Assembly: GCF_900090145.1 (NCBI RefSeq)
Contig: NZ_FMHI01000024.1
Location: forward strand, 1-64,000
Length of the DNA: 64,000 nucleotides
Source of the DNA: Streptomyces sp. WMMB 322
GTDB lineage: Bacteria > Actinomycetota > Actinomycetes > Streptomycetales > Streptomycetaceae
Direction: 5' to 3'
Under the pieces are notes generated by a model. The model was not told where the DNA came from. It searched no databases and worked only from the letters and a program-made list of their open reading frames with translations. Both the position numbers and the translations under genes were made by a program. This document shows, piece by piece, positions 19,184 through 26,490 of this stretch (positions are counted from its first letter, which is position 1; each line of letters starts with the position of its first letter).

Positions 19184-20157
19184 ACCTGCCGCCCCACCTG
19201 GTCGGTGCCCGAACCCACCTGGTCGGCGCCCGAAGTGCCCGAAGTGCCCGCGGTCGCGGCACCTGCGGGGCCTGGCGGCGGTCCGGCGACGGCGTCGGGC
19301 CCGGCGCCCTCCACGGCTTGTGCGACGCGGACCGCGTCCGCGCTCGCCCGTACCTCGTGGACCCGCACCGCCCACGCTCCCTCGCGGGCGGCCAGGGCCG
19401 ACACCGCGGCCGTCGCGGCGTCACGTTCACGAGCGGGCGGCACCGGGGCGCCGTCGGCGCCGGCGAGCACTCGGCCGAGGAACCGCTTGCGGGAGGCTGC
19501 CACCAGCAGCGGCCTGCCCAACTCCTCGCGCAGACGGCCGAGTTCCGCCACCAGGCGCAGATCGTGCGGGGCCTGCTTGGCGAAGCCCAGGCCCGGGTCG
19601 GCCACGATCCGGTCCGGGGCCACACCGGCGTCCACCGCGCGGCCGAGGCTCGCGCGCAGCTCGGCGATGACCTCCGCGGTGACGTCGCCGTAGACCGCGC
19701 GGTTGTTCATGTCGATGGACTGGCCGCGCCAGTGCATGACGACGAAGGGCACCTGGGCCGCGGCCACGGCGGGAAGCATCCCCGGGTCGGCGAGGCCGCC
19801 GCTGACGTCGTTGACGAGCACCGCGCCCGCCTCCATGGCCCGTTCCGCGACCGAGGCCCGCATCGTGTCGACGCTGACCAGCACGTTCTCCGAGCTCAGG
19901 CCACGGACGACGGGGAGCACCCGCCGCAGCTCCTCCGCCTCGTCGACACGGAGTGCGCCCGGACGCGTCGATTCGCCGCCGACGTCGACCAGGTCGGCGC
20001 CCTCGGCGACCAGATCGAGACCCCGTTTGATCGCCGCTTCGCTGTCGAACCACTTGCCGCCGTCGGAGAAGGAGTCCGGCGTGACGTTGACCACCCCCAT
20101 CACGGCACAGCGGTTCCAGTCCGGGAGTCCGGTGACGCGGCCACGCGATGGATTCAT
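19180..20157 (-). CDS. folP: Dihydropteroate synthase
   Basis: A 325-residue TIM-barrel enzyme condensing hydroxymethyldihydropterin pyrophosphate with p-aminobenzoate; the sulfonamide target. Motifs: MGVVNVTPDSFSDGGKW, LVDVGGESTRPGA, DTMRASVAERAMEAGAVLVNDVSGG, MHWRGQSIDM, DPGLGFAKQAPHDL and VAASRKRFLGRVL. About 45 extra C-terminal residues (Gly/Ala/Thr-rich) extend past the normal end. The ATG at 20157 overlaps the rhodanese stop as ATGA and the stop overlaps the NTF2-like start, so three genes are coupled. Confidence 0.95.
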   Translation of the reverse strand: MNPSRGRVTGLPDWNRCAVMGVVNVTPDSFSDGGKWFDSEAAIKRGLDLVAEGADLVDVGGESTRPGALRVDEAEELRRVLPVVRGLSSENVLVSVDTMRASVAERAMEAGAVLVNDVSGGLADPGMLPAVAAAQVPFVVMHWRGQSIDMNNRAVYGDVTAEVIAELRASLGRAVDAGVAPDRIVADPGLGFAKQAPHDLRLVAELGRLREELGRPLLVAASRKRFLGRVLAGADGAPVPPARERDAATAAVSALAAREGAWAVRVHEVRASADAVRVAQAVEGAGPDAVAGPPPGPAGAATAGTSGTSGADQVGSGTDQVGRQV

Positions 20158-20663
20158 GTCTCCAGCGTAGGCCGCGCGTCCTCTCGAGGGGGGTCGGGTG
20201 GCGTGACGGGGAGTCCGGCGGCACGCCAGGACTGGAAGCCTCCCTCGAGGTCCGTTGCCCGGCGAAGCCCCAGGTCGTGAAGGGAACGGGCGGCGAGGCT
20301 GGAGGCGTAGCCCTCGTTGCACACCACGACGATGCGCAGGCCGAGGGCCTTGGGGTCTCCCCAGGCCCCACGGGCCGAGGGGAAGGCCTCGGGTGAGCGG
20401 TGCGGACACGTCGGGTCCAGACGCCACTCCAGCTCGTTGCGCTCGACGATCAGCGCACCGGGGATGGTGCCGTCCCGCTCCCGCAGTGCCGCGTAGCGGA
20501 TGTCCACCAGCAGCGCGCCCTGCTCGCGCTGGGCCCGGGCGGCCGACTCGGCGCTGAGCCGTTCCAGTCCGGAGCGCGCCGAGGCCAGCAGGGAGTCGAC
20601 GCGGCTCGGGGGCCGGGAGCCCGGGGCCGTACCGTCGCCGGCGGCCTGTCGAACGCCGGTCAT
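20154..20663 (-). CDS. Rhodanese-like domain protein
   Basis: A 169-residue protein with a single rhodanese domain after about 40 polar residues. Visible parts are LLVDIRYAALRERDGTIPGALIVERNELEWRL, the active-site loop VVVCNEGYASS with Cys115, and DLEGGFQSWRAAGLPV. Rhodaneses carry persulfide sulfur between donors and acceptors. Its stop overlaps the folP start. It is followed upstream, 97 bp away on the same strand, by a cysteine dioxygenase, so sulfur handling may link the two. Confidence 0.88.
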   Translation of the reverse strand: MTGVRQAAGDGTAPGSRPPSRVDSLLASARSGLERLSAESAARAQREQGALLVDIRYAALRERDGTIPGALIVERNELEWRLDPTCPHRSPEAFPSARGAWGDPKALGLRIVVVCNEGYASSLAARSLHDLGLRRATDLEGGFQSWRAAGLPVTPPDPPREDARPTLET

Positions 20664-20760
20664 GCCCGCTCCTCCGGTCGGGCGCCGGGGCGGGGGGAGG
20701 CCCCGGGGCGCCCGGCGTGCGGCGGGCGGCGCTGCGGGCCGGTGCTTCCGTGGCCGGGCG

Positions 20761-21339
20761 TCATTCCCACTCTCCCGGGCGCTCGACCTGCTCCAGGCGC
20801 AGCAGTGCGCCCGTGCGGCTGTACCGCCGCATGAGCGGCAGCGGCGGGTAGTAGGCGTGCACGGAGACCGCGTGCTCGGACCCGGTGTCGTTGAGCACCT
20901 GGTGCACGTGGTGCGGCCCGAACGCGCGTCCGCGGCCGGTGGTCAGCTCACGCTCCCGGTCCACACCGTCCGCCAGCTCCAGCGTCTTCCACCCCTCGGT
21001 GGGGAGCCGGGTGGCGAGGGAATGCTCGGTGAGACGGCCGCGGGCGGTGGCGAAGGCTCCGTGGGAGCCGCCGTGGTCGTGCCAGCCGGTGCCGGTCCCG
21101 GGCGGCCAGCTGATGATCCAGGCCTCGCTGCCGCCGGGCCCGTTCAGCCGCAGCCAGGTGCGGCCCCCGGGGTCGAGGGGGAGCGAGGTGACGAGTCCGG
21201 CGTCGGCGGCCGTCTCCCGGACGAAGTCGAGCAGCTCGGCCTCGGTGGGAGCGGGCGCGCCGCCGGCCGGCCCGGCGGGGCCCTTTGCGGGCGCGGATCC
21301 GGAACCGGACACAGGCGTGGCGGAGGATGCGGATGACAC
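20761..21339 (-). CDS. Cysteine dioxygenase
   Basis: A 192-residue cupin of the type I cysteine dioxygenase family, which oxidises cysteine to cysteine sulfinate with a ferrous ion. The iron ligands lie in GTGWHDHGGSHGAF (His87, His89) and FGPHHVHQVLN (His144 or His146). About 30 Pro/Ala/Gly-rich residues precede the domain. The GTG at 21339 follows AGGACGG by six bases. A short cysteine-rich leader peptide lies about 70 bp upstream on the same transcript, implying control by cysteine or Cys-tRNA supply. Rhodanese and folP follow downstream. Confidence 0.88.
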   Translation of the reverse strand: MSSASSATPVSGSGSAPAKGPAGPAGGAPAPTEAELLDFVRETAADAGLVTSLPLDPGGRTWLRLNGPGGSEAWIISWPPGTGTGWHDHGGSHGAFATARGRLTEHSLATRLPTEGWKTLELADGVDRERELTTGRGRAFGPHHVHQVLNDTGSEHAVSVHAYYPPLPLMRRYSRTGALLRLEQVERPGEWE

Positions 21340-21371
21340 GGAGAACCGTCCTGAAGTGTGATCGAGGGCAT

Positions 21372-21388
21372 GCGCTCACCAAGAGCGC
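21372..21388 (-). promoter_or_regulatory. Stem-loop between leader peptide and cysteine dioxygenase
   Basis: GCGCTC (21372-21377) pairs with GAGCGC (21383-21388) around a 5-base loop, between the leader stop and the dioxygenase start. It is not followed by a T-run, so if it acts it more likely affects translation than termination. Confidence 0.4.
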
Positions 21389-21407
21389 GCGGAACGGCCT
21401 GACTTGA

Positions 21408-21494
21408 TCAGCAGGACGGACGACACAGGCAGCCCACGTAGCGGAGCAGGTCCAGGTGGACCCTCCGCCAGGGATGCAGCTCGGTGCCGTTCAT
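21408..21494 (-). CDS. Cysteine-rich leader peptide (attenuator)
   Basis: A 28-residue open frame from ATG 21494 to TGA 21408-21410. It begins MNGTELHPWRRVHLDLLR and ends YVGCLCRPSC, with three cysteines among the last seven residues. It matches the short 'putative leader peptide' type that precedes sulfur and cysteine genes in Streptomyces. There is no Shine-Dalgarno; the ATG lies seven bases after a -10-like TTCACT, so the mRNA is probably leaderless. Ribosome stalling at the Cys codons when Cys-tRNA is scarce would alter folding downstream and so expression of the dioxygenase. The mechanism is inferred. Confidence 0.75.
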   Translation of the reverse strand: MNGTELHPWRRVHLDLLRYVGCLCRPSC

Positions 21495-21501
21495 GCGGTG
21501 G

Positions 21502-21530
21502 AGTGAAGCACGAGACCCCTGGGTGGTCAA
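21502..21530 (-). promoter_or_regulatory. Promoter of the leader peptide-cysteine dioxygenase unit
   Basis: On the reverse strand TTGACC (21530-21525) and TTCACT (21507-21502) are separated by 17 bp. The -10 end is seven bases from the leader ATG, which puts the transcript start at or next to the A of the ATG. The -35 is consensus; the -10 is imperfect. Confidence 0.6.
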
Positions 21531-21594
21531 CTTGCCTCCGCACGTTCCGGGATGGACGGACGGGCCCCTGCCACGCCGGGCGTGAGGCGGTTCC

Positions 21595-22845
21595 TCACGT
21601 GTCCGCCACCGTCCTCAGCCTCACCTCGTCGCGGCGTACGTCGCGTTCGTCCGCGTCGATGGAGCGGCGCAGCGCCTCGTGCAGCCGGCCCGGCGTCAGC
21701 ACGCCGACGAAGCGGTCGGCGTCGTCCAGCACGGCGATCCAGCCCGCGTCGTGCTGGAGCATGCTGCTGAACGCCTGCTTCAGCGGCGAACCGAGCGGCA
21801 GCCACGCCTCCATGCGGCGGGCGTGGTCCGCGACCGTGGGCGGCGCGTCCTTGCCCGCCGCCTTCGCGGCGGCCGTCGTGTCGGCCTTCGCGCCGAGGCC
21901 GGAGTCCGCCGCGGTGCCGGCGCCGCGCTCGGACTCCTCGCCCAGCGCGTCGGCGGCGAGCCAGCCGTGCAGCTCGTCCGCGTCGTCGAGCACGACGGCC
22001 CAGCGTGCACCCTCGCCGCGCATGCGGGCGCGGGCCTTGTCGAGCGGATCGTCGAGGTGCACGACCGGGGGCTGCTCCAGGTCGCCGAGCTCGATCGGGG
22101 TGACCGAGAGCCGCTTCAGCCCGCGGTCGGCGCCGACGAAGTCCGCGACGTACGGGGTGGCGGGTGCGCCCAGCACCTTCGCCGGAGGGTCGAACTGCTC
22201 GATGCGCCCGTCCCCGTAGACGGCTATGCGGTCGCCGAGCCGCACGGCCTCCTCGATGTCGTGCGTGACGAAGAGGACCGTCTTGTGCAGCGTCGACTGG
22301 AGCTTGAGGAACTCGTTCTGGAGATGCTCGCGCACCACCGGGTCCACGGCGCCGAACGGCTCGTCCATGAGCAGCACCGGCGGGTCGGCGGCGAGTGCCC
22401 GTGCGACGCCGACGCGCTGCCGCTGACCGCCGCTGAGCTGGTCGGGGTAGCGGTCGCCGTACCGCGCCGGGTCGAGGCCGACCATCTCCAGCAGCTCGGC
22501 GGCGCGCTTGCGGCGCTCTGCCTTGGACCAGCCGAGCAGGAACGGGACGGTGGCCGTGTTGTCGAGCACCGTCTTGTGGGGGAAGAGGCCCACCTGCTGG
22601 ATGACGTACCCGATGCGCCGGCGCAGTTCGACCGGGTCGACGGCGGAGATGTCCTCGCCGTCGAGCAGGATGCGCCCGGACGTGGGCTCGATGAGCCTGT
22701 TGACCATCTTCATCGTGGTCGTCTTGCCGCAGCCGGACGGCCCGACGAGGGTGACGAGTTCGCCCCGCGCCACCTCCAGGGACAGCTCGTGCACGGCGGT
22801 GGTGCCGTCCGGGTAGCGCTTTGTGACGTTCTCGAAGCGGATCAT
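21595..22845 (-). CDS. Glycine betaine/osmoprotectant ABC transporter ATP-binding protein
   Basis: A 416-residue ATPase of the OpuCA/ProV type. Walker A is GPSGCGKT (35-42), Q-loop IQQVGLFPH, signature LSGGQRQR (137-144) and Walker B VLLMDEP (157-163), with switch His in VTHDIEEAVRLGD. The C-terminal part carries two CBS-like segments (SVTPIELGDLEQPPVVHLDDPLDKA and DRFVGVLTPGRLHEALR) split by an Ala/Gly-rich insert of about 50 residues. CBS domains in OpuA sense ionic strength or bind nucleotides. The ATG at 22845 starts MIRFENVTKRYPDG. It is divergent from the permease and binding-protein genes. Confidence 0.92.
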   Translation of the reverse strand: MIRFENVTKRYPDGTTAVHELSLEVARGELVTLVGPSGCGKTTTMKMVNRLIEPTSGRILLDGEDISAVDPVELRRRIGYVIQQVGLFPHKTVLDNTATVPFLLGWSKAERRKRAAELLEMVGLDPARYGDRYPDQLSGGQRQRVGVARALAADPPVLLMDEPFGAVDPVVREHLQNEFLKLQSTLHKTVLFVTHDIEEAVRLGDRIAVYGDGRIEQFDPPAKVLGAPATPYVADFVGADRGLKRLSVTPIELGDLEQPPVVHLDDPLDKARARMRGEGARWAVVLDDADELHGWLAADALGEESERGAGTAADSGLGAKADTTAAAKAAGKDAPPTVADHARRMEAWLPLGSPLKQAFSSMLQHDAGWIAVLDDADRFVGVLTPGRLHEALRRSIDADERDVRRDEVRLRTVADT

Positions 22846-23310
22846 CGTCTCATTCTCGTCGCTCGGCTCGGGTTCGGGACGGGGCCGGTCTGCTCTGCTC
22901 CTGCTCTGCTTCTTTCTCGGCCTTCTCGGCCTTCTCGGCTTTCTCCGCTGTGCTCCCGGCCCGGGATCTGCCTGTCCCGGGCCGGGCTCTCGTGCCGGCT
23001 CCCGTCCGGGCGCGTACCGGGGTCTCGTACCGGGGCTTCGTCTCGGACGCCCGTCGGCCGCCGTGTCCTCGGTCCGGGCCGCGTTCTTCCCGGGGCCGGA
23101 CGAAGTCCGTGGCAGGAGTGTGGCAGTTCGGACCAGTTGTCGGTAGCGGACTGTAAGGTCTCCCGGCATGCTTACGGACGCACGTGGCGCGCCCCGGCGG
23201 TGACGCAGGCGGCGGACGTGAGCAGTACGACGTGAGTACGACGTGAGCAGTACAGCGCGCGCCGTACGGGGCAGGCAGCCGGAGCCGAGCGGGTCGAGGG
23301 GGTGAGCGGG
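22846..23310. other. Divergent intergenic region of the osmoprotectant transporter
   Basis: No gene is seen in these 465 bp. At 22914-22949 lie four copies of a 9-bp unit, TTCTCGGCC and variants. The region must hold promoters for the ATPase gene (reverse) and the permease operon (forward), but I found no confident -35/-10 pair. Confidence 0.4.
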
Positions 23311-24183
23311 GTGAACGGGCCGAGTGTGCCGAGCGGCGGCGAGCAGGCGGCGATCCTGGCCGGGGCCGTCGAACAGCCGGGTGGCGGCTGCCTCAAGACG
23401 AACGACTGGATCTGCGCCGAGTACGTGCGCACGCGCAGCCAGGAGCTGACGGACGCCACCGTGGAGCACATCTGGATCACGGTCGCCTCGGTGCTGCTGG
23501 CGCTGCTCGTCGCCTTCCCCCTCGCGCTCGCCGCCCGGCGCTGGCAGCGCGCGTACGGGCCCGTGCTCGGACTGACCACGGTGCTCTACACGGTGCCGTC
23601 GCTGGCCATGTACGCGCTGCTGCTACCGCTCTTCGGCGTCGGAGCGGCAGTCGTCGTGACGGGGCTGGTGCTCTATTCGCTCACCGTGCTCGTACGGAAC
23701 ATCCTCGCCGGCCTCGAATCCGTGCCCGAGGAGGCCCGGGAGGCCGCGCGCGGCATGGGCTACGGCCCGTACCGGCTGCTGTTCGGCGTGGAGTTGCCGC
23801 TCGCGCTGCCCGCCCTGATGGCCGGCGTGCGGATCGCGACGGTCTCCGCCGTGGCGCTGACGACGGTCGGCGCGATCGTCGGCTTCGGCGGCCTCGGCAA
23901 CCTCATCTACGACGGCATGGACAGCTTCTTCAGGGCGCAGGTGCTGACCGCTTCGGTGATCTGCGTGCTCCTGGCGTCGCTCGCCGACGTGCTGCTGCTC
24001 GGGGTGCAGCGGCTGCTGACGCCCTGGGCCCGTACCGGCGGCCGCGGGCGGCGCCGCGCGGGTGCGGGCACACGTGACGAGGCGGGCGGCGAGCAGGCAC
24101 CGGACGCCGGTGGCGACGGCGGTGCGGACGCCGTGGACGACGGCGCCCGCGGCGCGCCGGAGCCGGCCGGCAAGGGGGCGTGA
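23311..24183 (+). CDS. Glycine betaine/osmoprotectant ABC transporter permease
   Basis: A 290-residue OpuCB/ProW-like inner-membrane permease with about six membrane segments (e.g. IWITVASVLLALLVAFPLALAA, VLGLTTVLYTVPSLAMYALLLPLFG). The EAA loop that docks the ATPase reads EEAREAARGMGYGPYRLLFGVELPLALPAL. GTG 23311 is chosen because GAGGGG lies nine bases upstream; GTG 23302 abuts that site. A 60-residue hydrophilic Gly/Ala-rich tail follows the last segment. Its stop overlaps the next permease's possible first start codon. Confidence 0.9.
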   Translation: MNGPSVPSGGEQAAILAGAVEQPGGGCLKTNDWICAEYVRTRSQELTDATVEHIWITVASVLLALLVAFPLALAARRWQRAYGPVLGLTTVLYTVPSLAMYALLLPLFGVGAAVVVTGLVLYSLTVLVRNILAGLESVPEEAREAARGMGYGPYRLLFGVELPLALPALMAGVRIATVSAVALTTVGAIVGFGGLGNLIYDGMDSFFRAQVLTASVICVLLASLADVLLLGVQRLLTPWARTGGRGRRRAGAGTRDEAGGEQAPDAGGDGGADAVDDGARGAPEPAGKGA

Positions 24184-24185
24184 CG

Positions 24186-25001
24186 GTGAGCTTCTTCCTG
24201 GACGCGTGGACGTGGCTGATCACGGGCGCCAACTGGACCGGCGGCGACGGCGCGACGCACCGGCTCGCCGAGCATCTCTTCCTCACCGTCGTCTGCCTCG
24301 GCATCGCCTGCGCCGTCGCCCTGCCCGTCGCCCTGTGGCTCGGGCACGTGGGGCGGGGCGGCGCGCTCGCCGTCAACATCTCCAACGTCGGCCGTGCGGT
24401 GCCCACATTCGCGGTGCTCGTCCTGCTGACGCTGAGCCCTCTCGGCAGGCTCGGCGACGTGCCCACGATCATCGCGCTGGTGCTCTTCGCGATTCCGCCG
24501 CTGCTCACGAACGCCTACGTCGGGATGCGCGAGGCCGACCGTGACGTGGTGGAGGCGGCCCGCGGAATGGGCATGTCCGGATGGCAGCTGCTGGGACGGG
24601 TCGAAGTGCCGCTTGCCTTCCCGCTGATCATGACGGGCGTGAGGTCGGCCGCCGTACAGGTCGTGGCGACGGCGACGCTGGCCGCGCTGCCCGGCGGCGG
24701 CGGGCTCGGCCGGATCATCACGGCCGGCTTCGGGACGTACGACACCCCGCAGGTCGTCGCCGGCGCGGCACTCGTCGCGGCGCTCGCCCTGCTGGTGGAG
24801 GGCGTGCTGGTGGTGGCCGAGCGGCTGCTGGACCCGATGCGCGGCCGTCGCACGAGCGGGAAGGCACGGGGCCGCGGAAGGCCGGGGAGAACCGGCTCCG
24901 AATCCCCTCCGCCCTCGCCTTCGTCGCCTTCTTCGTCGCACTCCCCTTCGTCGCCCTCGGGCTTCGATGAAAAGGTGATTTCCGCCCGGCCGACGTCCTG
25001 A
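24186..25001 (+). CDS. Glycine betaine/osmoprotectant ABC transporter permease (second)
   Basis: A 271-residue partner permease of the same family (OpuCD-like), with the EAA loop DVVEAARGMGMSGWQLLGRVEVPLAFPLIMTGVR and five to six membrane segments. GTG 24186 has AAGGGGG seven bases upstream; GTG 24180 overlaps the previous stop but is too near that site. The C-terminal ~45 residues are Ser/Pro-rich and low complexity. It should form a heterodimeric channel with the upstream permease. Confidence 0.9.
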   Translation: MSFFLDAWTWLITGANWTGGDGATHRLAEHLFLTVVCLGIACAVALPVALWLGHVGRGGALAVNISNVGRAVPTFAVLVLLTLSPLGRLGDVPTIIALVLFAIPPLLTNAYVGMREADRDVVEAARGMGMSGWQLLGRVEVPLAFPLIMTGVRSAAVQVVATATLAALPGGGGLGRIITAGFGTYDTPQVVAGAALVAALALLVEGVLVVAERLLDPMRGRRTSGKARGRGRPGRTGSESPPPSPSSPSSSHSPSSPSGFDEKVISARPTS

Positions 25002-25081
25002 CCGATGACGAGCGACAACTCCCTGGCCCTGGGGTTCCGATGCCTGGGGTGACACCCGTACCCCTGACACGAACGGTGGAC

Positions 25082-26074
25082 ATGATGAACGAGGCAGCAA
25101 CAGCGAAGCCGGACCGGAAGCCCCGCAGGGCGCGCACCCTGCTCGCCGCGGGCGGCGCGGTGGCCGTTCTGGCCACGGCCCTGACCGCGTGCGGCGGAAA
25201 CAGCCTGGAGAAGGAGGGCGGCGGCTCCGCCGACGGCGGCTCCAAGGGCGAACTGGTCGTCGGCTCGGCCGGATTCACCGAGTCGCAGATCATGGCGGAG
25301 ATGTACTCGCAGCTGCTCACCAAGGCCGGCTACAGCACGTCGATCAGCAAGCTGAAGAACCGCGAGCTGTACGAACCGGCCCTGGAGAAGGGCGAGATCG
25401 ACGTCGTGCCGGAGTACGCGGCGACCCTCGCCGAATTCCTCAACGCCAAGGAGAACGGGCCCAAGGCGAAGCCCGTCGCATCCAGTGACGTCGGGAAGAC
25501 GACCGCCGCGCTGGAGAAGCTCGCGAAGCCGCGCGGGCTGAAGGTGCTGCCCGCCGGTGACGCCGTGGACCAGAACGCCTTCGCGGTCACCGAGGAGTTC
25601 GCGAAGAAGCACAAGCTCAAGACCCTCTCGGACCTCGGCAGGTCGGGCGAGAAGATCAAGCTCGCGGCGAGCGACGAGTGCGAGGAGCGGCCCTTCTGCC
25701 GCCCCGGCCTGGAGAAGACCTACGACATCGACATCACCGGCATCGACCCCAAGGGCGTCGGGACGACGCAGGCGAAGGAGGCCGTCAAGGACGGCACCGA
25801 CCAGATGGTGCTGACGACCACGACCGATGCCACTCTCGAGGACTTCGGGCTCGTGCTCCTCAAGGACGACAAGGGCCTGCAGAACGCGGACAACGTCCTG
25901 CCGGTCGTCAACGCGAAGAAGGCGGGCGGCGAGAAGGTCTCCGCGGCGCTCGAGAAGCTGACGCAGGTCCTGACCACCAAGGACCTCACCGACCTCAACA
26001 GGAAGGTGGACGCGGAGCGGCAGAAGCCGAAGGACGTCGCCGAGGAGTACCTCAAGGCGAAGAATCTCCTCTGA
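25082..26074 (+). CDS. Osmoprotectant-binding lipoprotein (OpuCC/OsmF type)
   Basis: A 330-residue extracytoplasmic binding protein. A twin-Arg-free lipoprotein signal with lipobox LTAC places the lipidated cysteine at residue 37. The mature domain begins ELVVGSAGFTESQIMAEMYSQLL, typical of quaternary-amine binders, and contains KNRELYEPALEKGEIDVVPEYAATLAEFL. It captures compatible solutes such as glycine betaine or choline for the two permeases upstream and the divergent ATPase. ATG 25082 or 25085 can serve as start after GGTGG. Confidence 0.92.
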   Translation: MMNEAATAKPDRKPRRARTLLAAGGAVAVLATALTACGGNSLEKEGGGSADGGSKGELVVGSAGFTESQIMAEMYSQLLTKAGYSTSISKLKNRELYEPALEKGEIDVVPEYAATLAEFLNAKENGPKAKPVASSDVGKTTAALEKLAKPRGLKVLPAGDAVDQNAFAVTEEFAKKHKLKTLSDLGRSGEKIKLAASDECEERPFCRPGLEKTYDIDITGIDPKGVGTTQAKEAVKDGTDQMVLTTTTDATLEDFGLVLLKDDKGLQNADNVLPVVNAKKAGGEKVSAALEKLTQVLTTKDLTDLNRKVDAERQKPKDVAEEYLKAKNLL

Positions 26075-26100
26075 GGGCCGGGCCCGGAGAGCGGCCGGCC

Positions 26101-26199
26101 ATCGCGTACTCGAAGTCCTGGGCGTGCAGGGCAATCGCGTCCGGGATGTCCCGGGCGTGCACGGCGATCGAGTACGGGAAGTCCCGGGCGAGCCCGGTC
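26101..26199. repeat. Three 33-bp imperfect tandem repeats
   Basis: Units start at 26101, 26134 and 26167, each beginning ATCGNGT and containing GTCCYGGGCGNGC. The 33-bp period is exact. Further degenerate pieces (GGGATGTCC, GGAAGTCCCGGG) continue to about 26310. The repeats lie in a 416-bp gap (26075-26490) between the osmoprotectant-binding gene and the long membrane protein gene; nothing else is recognised there. Confidence 0.7.
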
Positions 26200-26490
26200 C
26201 GGGGAGCGCCGCGGGGCGTACGGCGGGCCCGGGGCACGGAAGTCCCGGGCGCGTACGGCGAGTCCGTGGGCGTGCGGGATGTCCGGCGCGTGCGGGATGT
26301 CCGACCGGCTTTTCGCGGAGTTCCGTGAGGCGTTCTCGGACGTATTTCCGGCCACGGGCGCGGGGTTGCCGGAGCGAGGAATTCCAGAAGGGGACAGCGG
26401 AGGCGAAAGAGGACAGCGACGGGTTGTGGCGGGGTAACAATGCCCCATGTCCGGTGCCTGATCGGAGTCTTGCAAGGTACATTCCAGGCC

